A DNA stretch of 64,000 nt, taken from contig JAGVSM010000901.1 in NCBI GenBank assembly GCA_022494885.1, positions 1 through 64,000 on the forward strand. Reading direction: 5' to 3'. Positions 53,016-63,420 of this stretch are shown here, piece by piece (positions within the stretch are counted from its first letter, which is position 1; the number at the start of each line of letters is the position of its first letter). Source of the stretch: Micrasema longulum (taxonomy: Eukaryota; Arthropoda; Insecta; Trichoptera; Brachycentridae). A program made the position numbers and the translations under genes. The notes below the pieces were generated by a model. The model was given only the letters and a program-made list of their open reading frames with translations. It had not been told where the DNA came from and ran no database searches.

Positions 53016-53608
53016 GGGTCAAAGCACCAGTGAATGACCACCCCCCAGTAAATGACCATTGGTTGATAAAACACAATATAATAAGAATTGTTGTCCAGTC
53101 AAAAAACTTTTAACACTAGAAACTATGACAAAAGCAGTAGGCGGACACATCTTTTGGTAAGAAACAAATCTATCAGTTTTGAACTGTGAGTTATCAAAAG
53201 GTGCGTCTTCCCGTTATTGTTTTGAGATTGATAGTGTTTTTATAAGGAAAGGTGTGGTAAGTGTTTTATTTGATGCTATTTCTTATACAATTCTTTGAGT
53301 ATATCCTATCCAAATTCCAATGTGTTAGGGTGTTTTATAATGTTATGATGTAACTAAATTTGAGTTTTTTTTTTTTTTTACTGAGGTAGTAATGGTCATT
53401 CACTTGTAATTCTGCAATTTTTTTAGAGTTATAATTATTATAATTGTAATACTCGTATTTCAATAAAAAAGTAAAAGTACTTAGATAAATGAACGTGTTT
53501 TTTATTGTTTTCTTTTATTTTGTACGCTTAAATAATGAAACTAATACCTTTAATGTGGATTTCACTACAGGCTGAACCTTAAACGGTCATTCGTTGGTGC
53601 TTTGACCC
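53016..53608. mobile_element. TA-flanked MITE, TIR GGGTCAAAGCACC
   Basis: GGGTCAAAGCACCAGTGAAT, GACC at the left is mirrored by GGTCATTCGTTGGTGCTTTG, ACCC at the right (two mismatches in 24 bp). TA flanks both ends (53014-53015, 53609-53610). Subterminal words TGAATGACCACCCCCCAGTA, AATGACC and GGTCATTCACTTG add further copies of the GGTCATT motif. About 593 bp, AT-rich, no transposase. Confidence 0.88.
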
Positions 53609-53610
53609 TA

Positions 53611-53935
53611 TATTAAATGTATGAAAGTATAAAAATAAACCAGAAAAATTCAATATGATATTTTTTTCTATTTTACTTAAGATGTAAACGCCTTAGAGGC
53701 GGTTTAAAAAAATACAAATACACGCATAATTATTTTAATGCAAAAGCATTAAAACACAAACAAAACATAAAAATTAATAAAAGAAAATAAATATATATAC
53801 AAATTAAAAAAAAAAACATAATTAATCAGTATCCTGTAAATTAAAACTTTCATCTTACAAAAAATATTAATAAATACAAAATAAACAAAAATTTTGTGAA
53901 TTTTTTTGTGGACAAACTAATTAAATGAACTGGTT
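53611..53935. other. AT-rich DNA
   Basis: A-rich runs; nothing recognised. Confidence 0.5.
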
Positions 53936-53937
53936 TT

Positions 53938-55095
53938 AACTAGATGTTGCCTGGTAGGTGAAATAATTCAGCCAAATGAATTTCGCCCACACTAAAAGTT
54001 TTCAAATATTTTACTTCACAAAAGTCAACATTAGGGAGACAACCCACTTCCAGCCGCAACTGTTATTTTATCCTGGGGGACTCTGCCAGCCAAGCTATTT
54101 TAACGTATTAACTTTCTATGTACATTTTTTTTGACAAGTGATTTTAATAAAATAAATAAGGGCAGAAAGAGCGTGAGATGTATAAATATACACCATTTTT
54201 CTACATTTCCCTAGTCAATGCTTCCGTCCTATTTTTTATTTGTAAATAAACTTTATTAAAAAACTTTTTTTTAAAATACTAAACTCGTCTGGGTCTAAAT
54301 ATTAATGCAAAAAAGACTTAGATTATGTGCAACAAATCCTGTCCTGACCCTGATTAGCCTCTCTATAATAATGGACATAGGATTGAGAAAGTTGACAGCT
54401 TTAAATACTTGGGAGTTCACATACCTAAGGATGTCTGGAGCAACTTTTAACTTGATGCGTGTTGTCTGGAACTCTAGTCTATACTCGGTCAAAACGAAAT
54501 GCCGATTATTCAACTCTTGTATAATGCCAGTACTCCTATATGGGTGCGAATCTTGGCACCTTACCAAAGCTCAAAACACCAAACTTCTGAGTTTTGAGAG
54601 TAAGTGCTTGAGAAGAATATTACGTATAAGCTGGTTCGATTTTATAACTAACATTGAAGTCCAAGAACGGACGCAGCAGCCTCCTATAACGAGCGTCTTG
54701 AGGATGCGGTGGACTTGGCTTGGACACGTGCTGCGCATGTCTCAGGAGAACCAACTAAACCCAAGTTGCCTCTTCTTTAAACCTGCGGGCTCACGCCGTT
54801 CTGGAAGGCCGTCGATGATAATCTTTCGACTTTATTCGGCGAAATTGAGGGGCGCTGGATTGACGTGGGAAGAGGCAAAAATGCTGGCTGGCGATAAGAT
54901 TTCCTGAAGGCAACTGGTGATGTCCACATGCTCTTCTTAGAGCGGATGTGGAAAAGAAGAAAGAAGGAATATTTACAAAGTCAACAGATGGAAGAATTGA
55001 GGAAATGTTGATATTAAAACAAAAGCAGAATGGTGAGGTCACAAGCCTTGTAAACACCGAGACTTCCCGCTTCCTTCTTTAAAATGATCTCCATA
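53938..55095 (+). repeat. Repeat X interrupted by a non-LTR element
   Basis: The left part (GATGTTGCCTGGTAGGTGAA, ATAATTCAGCCAAATGAATT) ends at 54030. The right part resumes at 54975 with ACAAAGTCAACAGATGGAAG, AGCAGAATGGTGA, CCTTGTAAACACCGAGACTT. It lacks the GTTACACAGTGTG centre. Confidence 0.75.
54031..54974 (+). mobile_element. Non-LTR retroelement with 12-bp target duplication inside repeat X
   Basis: ACAAAAGTCAACA (54018-54030) and ACAAAGTCAACA (54975-54986) flank it. The coding part starts near 54290 with LNINAKKT, frame-shifted, and VDSFKYLGVHI. It continues openly from 54470 with VKTKCRLFNSCIMPVLLYGC, ESWHLTKAQ, CLRRILRISWFDFITNIEVQ, RTQQPPITSVLRMRWTWLGH, VLRM, GRPSMIIF and LRGAGLTWEEAKMLA, then shifts again. 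It is the same kind of C-terminus as 36451-36775. The first 70 bases match, in reverse complement, 12598-12655, suggesting a chimeric or rearranged 5' end. Confidence 0.88.
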
Positions 55096-55335
55096 TCTGA
55101 AAACAGTACGTATATTGGACAAAAACAATGAATAAACATAACATACAATGTGCACATTGAACTTAAAAGAAATAATCTATTCGCTACAGGTATTTTTGTC
55201 TTATCTTAAACAGTGATCATGGATAGTGGCGTTTTTGCTTTCAATTCCCTTAATTTAATATTCGGCCTCCTGGTCTGTTGTGATGCAAAAAAAAGAAATC
55301 AACCAACAATAAAAATATTGAATCTGTAGTCAAGT
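55096..55335. other. Unannotated AT-rich DNA
   Basis: No feature seen. Confidence 0.45.
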
Positions 55336-55530
55336 AGTGACACTCGCTACTTAATATATGTCACTATTATGCCAGTCATGTGATGTGGGAGTGGGCGGAG
55401 TCACTTGGAACGTGGCGACCGGCGGGAAGCCGAAGGTAAATCACTTGGACGGCACTCAGGATCAGTGCTCCTGGACGTATTTCTTTACAATAAACTTAAT
55501 CTCTTTAATCACCATATTTTCTTTGTCTAC
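55336..55530. other. GC-richer patch with poly(A)-like signal
   Basis: GTGGGAGTGGGCGGAGTCAC, GGCGACCGGCGGGAAGCC and AGGATCAGTGCTCCTGGACG are followed by ACAATAAACTTAATC. This resembles the R/U5 part of an LTR, but no second copy, primer site or termini are visible. Confidence 0.35.
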
Positions 55531-56910
55531 TATCAAGTTATTACAAAATCAAATAAAGATGTTTTTACTGGAGTATTTCAATTTTTTTTAAATTCACTGT
55601 TTTTGAAATTTATTTTCATTTTTATCACTATATTAAGCGTACTTGAAATCTGAATAAAATATAATAGATTTATATATATTTAAGTGAAACAAACTCTATC
55701 TCTAAACACGAGTTTTCACTCTATTAGAGAGGTAGAAACGTTATTATTAATTCTTTTATTATTTTATTTTAATTTATTTTTCTCACAAAAACAAAACACA
55801 TTATGGAATTCATACAATGGTTACAATATATCAGTAGAAATATATACATTTAATGTGTCTCAATCACATTATGAGCATATTTTTTTTTATAACGTAATAA
55901 TATTTAAATAATATATGGTACATTTCTTATTTTTAATATAATTTATATTTTATTGCTACGAAATCCTACTTTTAAATATTTATATAATTTCATTTATTAC
56001 AGTTGCTACACTCGAAATCAAATCATTTTGGGCTCTATTTGATATTCCCGTAAATGCACTACTAGATAATTGCAAGTGATTTTCCAAGATACCGACATAT
56101 TTAGCTACCGAATCAATAAGTTCCAAAAAATTACCTTTATTATTTTATTTTTTTAAATAAACGCGAAACAAAAATACTCTCAATTGTATAATTATAATAG
56201 AAACCAATATAAGGTTATTTATTCGACCTGACTGTCTTTTATTAAATAATAATCGAAAAAAAACGCTAGATATCACTAACGTATTCGTTTGTTCTTTCTT
56301 TAGAAACATTGTTTTAACAATGTACCTACCAACGTTTAAAAAGCACTGCCTACCAGCTTACACATACACGCGTAATTACAAGTGAAATAAAACCCACACA
56401 TACACATTATGTTTCCCCATACGCGATATGTTCATATGGAAGAAAAAGGCATTTGTAGTTCGTACTTCTCCCGACCCAGACCGATAGCGGCGCGCTGATC
56501 GGTACAATATACTACTTAACCGAATTATCTTTAGCGCGTTTTTGAAAAAAAAATAAAAAAATAGTTACTAATATTTTTGATATTATTTTTTGCTATTATT
56601 TCAATGAAATTCTAGTAGGGTAGGCACTGCTTATGTGCCTTTATGGAACGCACGCCACTGCATATGTGTATGGGTATGTGAGTATTGTGTGTATGCGAGA
56701 GTGTGTAGTGAATATAAGTGGACTTATTGAACAATGATTATAACAAAAAAAACTGTTTTTAACCTTATTGAGGAAACCTATCAACCACCTTATCGATCGG
56801 TGTAAAATTGTTAAGATTGTTAAGACTGCTTCGGCCTAAAATCCAAATTTAAAAATATGTAAAAAAAAAAAAAGTAATAATAAAAAAAAATATATATATA
56901 TATATTTATA
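55531..56910. other. AT-rich DNA with TG and TA simple patches
   Basis: (TGTG/TATG) at 56660-56710 and a TATATA run at 56890-56905. 56440-56510 is less AT-rich. No gene recognised. Confidence 0.5.
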
Positions 56911-56917
56911 TGTAAGC

Positions 56918-57010
56918 ATTCATTATTCACAGGGATCTGTCACAATAGATATTCACAGGTCGCAGTGACGTCGGGAGCTTAAAAAGCACTAACCCCCACC
57001 TCTAAGAATG
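56918..57010 (+). repeat. 3' UTR scrap of the RNase H-type non-LTR element
   Basis: TATTCACAGGGATCTGTCAC, AATAGATATTCACAGGTCGC, AGTGACGTCGGGAGCTTAAA and CACCTCTAAGAATGAGAATA match 58434-58525 base by base with few changes. The coding region is gone. Confidence 0.75.
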
Positions 57011-57181
57011 AGAATAAGCACTCACGTACACACACACATATAATGATTACATTTATGTATGCACCTATATAAAATGTAAATATTTAGGATGATTATTTAG
57101 AACATCGATAATGAAGTTCATAAAAAATAAATAAGTTGAATATAAACAAAATATCTATATATATTGGAATATGAATAATCT

Positions 57182-57510
57182 TTACAAAACTACCTTTAAC
57201 TTCTTTTTGTATTGCCATACCGAGTCATGAAATAAATCGAGATCTAATCGTTGCTCATTTTTAGTAAAGTAAGTAATTGCTCGGTTAATTGGTGAATTCT
57301 TCGCTGCATTTATTTTATATTTTCTTATCTGAAACAGGGGCGTATGCCTTGTACGGCGTAACGGTACATATACATTTATTAGGGAAAGTAAATCAGGACA
57401 GTCCATTTTGTCGTTAATGATGTTATATAGAAATATCAAATCTGATAAATTTCGCTTATGCTGAAGCGTATGTACAAACCATTTGTAATTGTATACTTTA
57501 TTTTGTCACC
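57182..57510 (-). pseudogene. Jockey-like RT C-terminus, open
   Basis: The minus strand reads WFVHTLQHKRNLSDLIFLYN, IINDKMDCPDLLSLINVYVP, LRRTRHTPLFQ, AAKNSPINRAITYF, DLDLFHDSVWQYKKKLKVVL and a stop at 57182. The DxIFLYKIINxxIDCPxLLSxINxxVPxRxTR block is typical of jockey-related insect elements. The frame is open upstream of the Met at 57439 to a TGA near 57510. About 105 codons. Its relative at 41485-41706 shares the last 65. The catalytic part is absent. Confidence 0.88.
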
Positions 57511-57904
57511 AATTTTTATCAATAAATAAACTTAAATATGTAACTATGTAAAGATGACCCGTGGTTTCTAAGAAATGCAGTTGAATAGACAGTTGTCAGT
57601 GACAGATTTTTCTTTACTTATTTAAGAATTTCTTCGCAAATACTCTCTGAGGAAATGAAGTTGAAAGTCAAAGAACATTTCAAACCGTGGAAAATGCATT
57701 TCACGGAAATTCATTGAAAAAATAACTCGAGAATGTAAGAATTTTAATATCTCTTTTTACGTAGTTTGTGTTTTTAACAATTTTGTCTTACACTGAAATG
57801 CGCAATAATGAAGCGTATTTTAAAAAGTCACGAACATGGAAAAAATACAAAATACAGGAAATACAAGTACCGTATAAAAATATTAACTTTATTTTTACAG
57901 CTGA

Positions 57905-58110
57905 TATTTATTTCAATATTTTGAGTTTGTCCAAATGTTTGTAGACAAAAGACTGAATTTCACCCCCGAGGGAATCGTTCAGATATGAAAATTTTATATG
58001 TCATTGACATATGATTTTTTTTTAGAAATATGGATGTTCAAACATAAGCGAAATGGTGAAAGTTACACAGTGTGTAAAATGGCCACTTAAGCAAGCCAAT
58101 GACAGGTTAT
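57905..58110 (+). repeat. Repeat X, truncated by an RNase H-type element
   Basis: The A part is in reverse orientation (AATATTTTGAGTTTGTCCAA, ATGTTTGTAGACAAAAGACT), then a B piece (ATGGATGTTCAAACATAAGC, GTTACACAGTGTGTAAAATG, GCCAATGACAGGTTAT). It stops at about 58109, where another element begins. Confidence 0.7.
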
Positions 58111-58111
58111 T

Positions 58112-58590
58112 CGCAAAGTTATTTTGCATAAGTCAAATAAAGCTCAGCCGAAATCAAGTGAGGGTTATCACTAGAGCCCACCCAGGGCACTGCAAATTGA
58201 ACAAACACCTTGCTAGAATGAACCTTTCTAAAACTTTCTGCAGTGCAGGTGAGAAAACGCCTGTACACATTAAATATGAATGTGATGCTTTTCATCATAA
58301 AAGAAGCTTCATCCTCATCCATTGGTTAAACCTGAAGATATGAAGGAGGAAGGGGATATTCAGCAAAATGAGAACTCTCGCCCATCACCCAGTAGCCGGG
58401 TTCTTTATAGACCTGGTCTTGGAAGGCGAGAACTATTCACGGAGATCCATCACAATAGATCTTTACAGATTGCAGTGACATCAGGAGGTTGTAAAGTACT
58501 GACCTCCACCTCTAAGAATAAGATTAAAAATAAAAGTAAGTTCTGCATTTACTTTAAAGACTATTACTACAGTCCTATGCTATAAACACA
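58112..58590 (+). pseudogene. RNase H-end and 3' UTR of an I/R1/jockey-type non-LTR element
   Basis: Reads LSRNQVRVITRAHPGHCKLN, KHLARMNLSKTFCSAGEKT and VHIKYECDAFHHKRS. The reference pattern is LSRxxxRxLxxLLTGHCxLxxHLxxMGL, CxxCxxEEETPxHxLCECPAL. The first zinc-ligand Cys (CSAG) and CDA are partly kept. After a shift near 58320 the frame continues HPLVKPEDMKEEGDIQQ and RPGLGRRELF, the usual LGxPxLxPxxI end. The 3' UTR (58434-58525) is shared with 56918-57010. 5'-truncated fragment. Confidence 0.8.
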
Positions 58591-59735
58591 TTTATTTCAT
58601 CGTCAGAGTATTGCTTTCCACTTTTTATGTGGGATTTTCCCGTTATTTAGTCTTGAGAAAGTATTAAATACAAATCAAAGTAAATAAAATGCCAGTTTTG
58701 AGATTTCGTCTGCCTCTGAAGAGCCAATATCCCCGACAGAAAACCCAATAAAGTCTGAAATTTTCCGTGAAATAAGATACAATACAGTAAAAAGAGATTT
58801 ATTTTCATTTATAAATCAAACAGATAGCAATGATTTTTTTATATAAAAGCTATCGTTTCGTATATATACTCGTAGTTTGTCAAAATATTTTAATTTAGGA
58901 GCCATTTTCAAAACCGCATCAGTGCACATATTACGATAGAAAGTTTACTTAGTTACCCTCAAGTGTCCAAAAAGTAAAATTGATTTTTTTAAATGAAAGT
59001 ATGTAAAAATATTATGTATTTTCTTCGGTAACTTGTATTTGGACATGATTAAAATCAAAAGTTATAGAAATATAAATATACATTTTCGTACAAAAAAATC
59101 GATTTTATTTTATAGACAATTAAATATTAATTTGTTAACTTCTTATTGATTCAGTCCAAGTTAACTGGTCCAACACCGGTTACTTGACCATTTTAAAAAT
59201 GTTGTTTTTCTGCAATCACCTTAATGTGTTGGTAATTAAAATTTTTTAATAAATGTTTTAATTTAATTTTTAATAAATGTTTTTGGTTTTCATGTGGCGG
59301 CTATATTTGTTTTAATACGCAAAGAAATTTTAGCAATTTTATGGGTTTGTGAAAACTTTATCCCAGGCTGAATTTATCATATTGACATGGGGCTAGAAAC
59401 AACTTGTTCATAAAAACAAGTTATAAAATTGCAAGAACGCATTTTTATCTACATGTTATTCTAAAGTGTGTAATTTGAGCCTAAATTCTTAGTTATCGTT
59501 TGTAAAAAATCCCATTTTCATGGGAAATATTTTGCTGCAAGGGAATGAGTCTAAAACTTAGTTTTTTTTTTCACAAAAAGATTGGAACTAGATGTGTTAT
59601 AACCCGTAGAATAGACGGTATAGGGCATACGGACGAACGATGACGCTACTAAACATGCATTCAACTAAAAACTGTTTTCAAGTTTCACTGTTTATATATA
59701 TTCGGATAATCATTTTGTCCAAGAAATTATTTTTA
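58591..59735. other. Unannotated AT-rich DNA
   Basis: No recognised gene or repeat. Confidence 0.5.
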
Positions 59736-59739
59736 TATC

Positions 59740-60080
59740 GAATAGGGTGTTTTCACAAATCAGAAAAAAAGTCGAAAATAAATGAGATATTTAGTGTATT
59801 TTACGACTTTAACTATAAATGTATGAAAAACGAGTTGTCATTTATAATTTTTGAATTTAAAAACGACTTACACAAAAACGGCTCGAAGTTGGCGTCATGT
59901 CATTTTGACGCCAAACGCCATGCCCGCCGAGTGCGTTTCTACCAAACAATGCGTACAGATATGGCGCGGTAATGGAATATGTGCGTTCCATAGGGCCCGA
60001 AGCATCAGGTAATTCAAAATATTTATTTTTTGGACGTTTTTTGTTTGTTCAAAAATTATCTGACGTCACGTCACACGGAA
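59740..60080. repeat. AT-rich V2 repeat with palindromic centre
   Basis: GTTGGCGTCATGTCATTTTG and ACGCCAAACGCC form a nearly perfect GGCGTCA...TGACGCC palindrome at 59891-59913. The flanks match 15480-15830 in reverse complement. Contains TGACGTCACGTCACACGG at about 60061. The 110-codon frame is not recognisable. Confidence 0.6.
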
Positions 60081-60389
60081 AAATCTGTTTCTTTAGTATT
60101 TTTTGTCTAATAAAAAACGATAAAAAACGTGAACAGCCTCCATTTTGGGAAGCATTCAGTTTCCTTATTCCCGTTTTCAACTGCATAAGACTTTAAACGA
60201 ACTCGCTTCAATTACATAGGCAAAAGAAAACTTTAGCTTTCATATTATGTTATGCGCACGTCACATTTATAAAGTTTTCGACATACACGCACACGTTCCC
60301 TTACACCGAAAACATAATAGAAATTAGCATTTTAACACTAGTGATATAATATTTGTACAAATGTTGTATGCTAATGTATGCAGACAGGA

Positions 60390-60745
60390 GGTAAAGTTAG
60401 TTTGCACAATGAGGAACTTAAGACCTACGGGAAATTGGATACAATAAATGTTTTCTTGCGCGCGGTAAAAATTCGGGCATAAGTTGTACGGCAAAGTTTC
60501 TTGAAAATATACGAAAACAATAATAAAAAAACATTTTAATAAAAACGCACTACTTTAAATGACGTCACTGGTTCATATGAATGAACCTATGATATGAGAG
60601 CTATGGAAAATTTCCGGTTTGCTTGCCATGGATGGACCAATGGGAAGAGCTGAATGAGAATAAGCGGAAAAGAACCTCTGACGTCACACGCGGAGTTTTT
60701 TCAGAAAAACAAAACTTTAAAAAATCGTCGCGCTGATAAAAAGAT
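60390..60745 (-). repeat. MITE V core, inverted copy
   Basis: CCTACGGGAAATTGGATACA, ATAAATGTTTTCTTGCGCG, GACGTCACTGGTTCATATGA, TTTCCGGTTTGCTTG, TCTGACGTCACACGCGG and CGCGCTGAT mirror 48670-48990. Two TGACGTCA sites are intact (60560, 60680). Confidence 0.75.
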
Positions 60746-61365
60746 ATATAAAAATTAAAAAACAAAAATGGCTCAGTTTAATAATCAAAATAATACAAAC
60801 AAATAAAAAAAACCACTGAATTTCCTCATTAAAAAACGTTAAGGTCTGTTTTTAAATAAATGTACATTCATAATTTTCCTGTCTTTTTTTATATACCAAC
60901 TTGTAAAAACAATTATACCCCGAATTCATTCATTAGACGTACCTGTAGAAATTATAATGGACTCAGTATTAATGTAGACATTTTTAACTGCACGTTGCAT
61001 TTGTACAGAAAATTTCTTTAGGGGTCGATTATTTGGGATAGTTGCTGAATGCGCATCTTGAGTGGTTTATGCTATGTATATGTGCCGCATGTAATGTATA
61101 TGTTTGTGTATGTTTTATATATGCATTCATGTGTGTGCGCGGATGGCTCGGAGTGTACATTCTGTATTTTTATTTATTTTAATTTATTACCTCCATGGAA
61201 AACGCAAATGTTAACAATGATTATTTTCTCACTTGAAATTCTTATTTATTTATTTTTTTTGTCACAAAACTTAATTGGTATTTTTATGTTAAAAAATTGT
61301 TGTTTTTTATACTTATTATGTATGATTGTATGTTTTCTGAATAAAATAAAATAAAAAATCAAAAT
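60746..61365. other. AT-rich DNA
   Basis: 61049-61354 has a 101-codon frame, hydrophobic and Phe/Leu/Ile-rich in step with base composition, with no family signature. It is not called as a gene. Confidence 0.45.
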
Positions 61366-61367
61366 AA

Positions 61368-61515
61368 TACCGTCGTTCAAAGTAGTTTATTAAAGATTTA
61401 TATTATTTTTTTGTGCATTTTTAGGAAACTTTGCCGTACAATTTAACGCTCGAATTTTTACCACGCAAGAAAACATTTATTGTATCCAATTTCCCGTAGG
61501 GCTGAAGTTCCTACA
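61368..61515 (+). repeat. MITE V core fragment
   Basis: CGTCGTTCAAAGTAGTTTAT, AACTTTGCCGTACAATTTAA, CCACGCAAGAAAACATTTAT and CCAATTTCCCGTAGGGCTGA match 48850-48990. Confidence 0.75.
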
Positions 61516-61784
61516 AAAGACCGACAAAAATAATAGTAAAAACATTAATGATGAAAAAAATACAACATTTAAAACATAATGTTAACACATACAGCATGTG
61601 TTAAACAATTTATAAATATTTTTGTAAAATGTGGGTCCTTGTTTTATGATTGGAGAAAATAATAAAGGATCATGGTTGTCAAAAAATTGCGACGATTGCT
61701 TATAACGCTTATTTGTTTGATCGAGAATGGAGTTTTTTTTTTCATGTAAAAACATAATTTGATTCAAATTAAAAATTACCTTTT

Positions 61785-62040
61785 ATTAATATTTAGAGCA
61801 TTCACTTTGTGGTCAAACATTTTACTAAATGGTATTGAATTCGCAAATCATCTAATCAATTTAAATCATGACTTTAATAAAAATACAGAAGTTAAAATCT
61901 TACATACAAATAATAAAGGGTTAGTAGTAAATAATATGGAAAAATTTCAAATTAGGAAAGCTTTAAAAAATAATGTTCTTTTGATCAATAATCAAACAAC
62001 TTTTCAATATAGTCCTTTATACGATGTTCCACTGTAATGG
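61785..62040 (+). pseudogene. C-terminal tail of a GIY-YIG protein (Penelope-like element)
   Basis: Reads FRAFTLWSNILLNGIEFANH, LINLNHDFNKNTEVKILHTN, NKGLVVNNMEKFQIRKALKN and NVLLINNQTTFQYSPLYDVP with TAA near 62037. This matches the segment after the GIY-YIG motif in Penelope-like and related proteins: EHxRAFxxxxSxFAxHLxxxxHxF, then ILHxxxKGxxMNxLExFEIxKxxK, then LLNxQTxFxxSPL. The N-terminal GIY-YIG motif itself is missing. Open over about 80 codons. It differs in family from the fragment at 46262. Confidence 0.72.
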
Positions 62041-62330
62041 TCACCCTATTAAACCTACTAAGCTTACCTCCTCCCTTCATCCCCTCTACTTTTTTCATTA
62101 ATTCTCAAACACAATATTTTCATAATTTAATCAGTACATGTTTCTCCTAATCAGTGCATGTGCTTATTAAAATGCATATCGTGTTGTTTTTATATGTTTG
62201 TGCAACAACTGTGGTGAAGGTGTATAGTGGGTTTTCCATGTTGGTTTAATTGGTGTCCACGCAAAGAGACGGGTACGTATCGAAACCGGTAGACATAGAA
62301 AAGTCGGTAAGTGCTTATATACAAATATTT
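62041..62330 (+). other. Region after the GIY-YIG tail with a GAAACCGGTAG motif
   Basis: CCACGCAAAGAGACGGGTAC, GTATCGAAACCGGTAGACAT and AAAAGTCGGTAAGTGC (62259-62312) resemble the T repeats at 42935-42985. They lie about 220 bp downstream of the coding tail on the same strand, the position of a Penelope-like terminal region. Confidence 0.4.
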
Positions 62331-63415
62331 AATAACATCTAGTAAAATTTACTTTGTAAAATATAAGAACCCAGTATTCAAGAAATACGGTTTTTATTTT
62401 TCTTTTTGCTCTACTGTAAAATTCATCGTCGTTATCGTAGAACAATGGACAGATGAGCGAAAAATGTGACATTTACTTTCCTTCATATTACGTGATCTTG
62501 AAAAAGCTTTTTTAAGGCTTCGTATTCCAGGTTTGAAAAAAAAAGTTACATAAGCCATCTTAGAACAGGCTGAGCCATGCAGACTATCCCAACCAGAAGA
62601 CACTCCGTATTAATTTTCTTACTCAGAAGCTTTAAATAGATGACATGCGTATTTTAAAGGTTCAAAATGGATCAATTCTTTCTTTACTGATAATATGTCG
62701 TAAATCATAAACTTTCAAAATTCTCCTTCTTTTTTATTATTTTTTTAAATTTTTATTTATTGGGGATATCAACAGTAATACATTAAAAAAAATATAACAA
62801 AAAAAATATACAGAAAATAAAACCAATGACCGATATCCACAGAAATAAATTTAATACAAAACAATATAAGTTTAAAAAAACATAAATACAAGTTTTAAAA
62901 AATATAAACAATCCTGGATTCAAACTAAAGATATTAACTCTTTCTTTCGTTCTTTTTGTTATCCTTTAAAAATAAGGAATATTTTTATGTTTTTTTTCTT
63001 TCTTAATTATTAAAAAATAAAAAAGTACCAACATTGTTTGTATAAGTGTTAACGAAAAGGCGGACTGTAAATGAAAATCGAATTTCATTCAGTTTTGTGA
63101 ATTGGGAAATATTTGAGAAAGGAATAGGTACATGGAGTAGATACCTACCTTTAATATAATCTGAATGTTCTTCAATTTCTGGCACTGGATCACAAATGAA
63201 CTTTAATATAACAATGTTTTTCAGGACGCGCGACGATTCCAAACACTCTTTTATCCGATGTTATGTCAAGTCAAAAATGTTGTTTTGTTTTTGTTCTAAA
63301 TCCGAATCTTCTAATTTTGAATGTCTTCTTTCTTGATGTTACGTAGGTACCATAAGGATAGGTCAAAGGAAGGATGGGAACGAAAGGTAATCGGCCAGGA
63401 ATAATATCGATAAAT
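62331..63415. other. Unannotated AT-rich DNA
   Basis: Minus-strand frames at 62394-62603 and 63003-63242 have no motif. No repeat was recognised except the possible LTR described for 63421-64000. Confidence 0.45.
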
Positions 63416-63420
63416 GCTGT

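Noticed and set aside
59640..59972. 110-codon plus-strand frame
   Set aside because: Lies largely over the V2 repeat and reads through its palindrome; no recognisable domain.
61049..61354. 101-codon plus-strand frame as a membrane protein gene
   Set aside because: Phe/Ile/Leu richness follows from AT-rich DNA; no family motif, no upstream or splice context.
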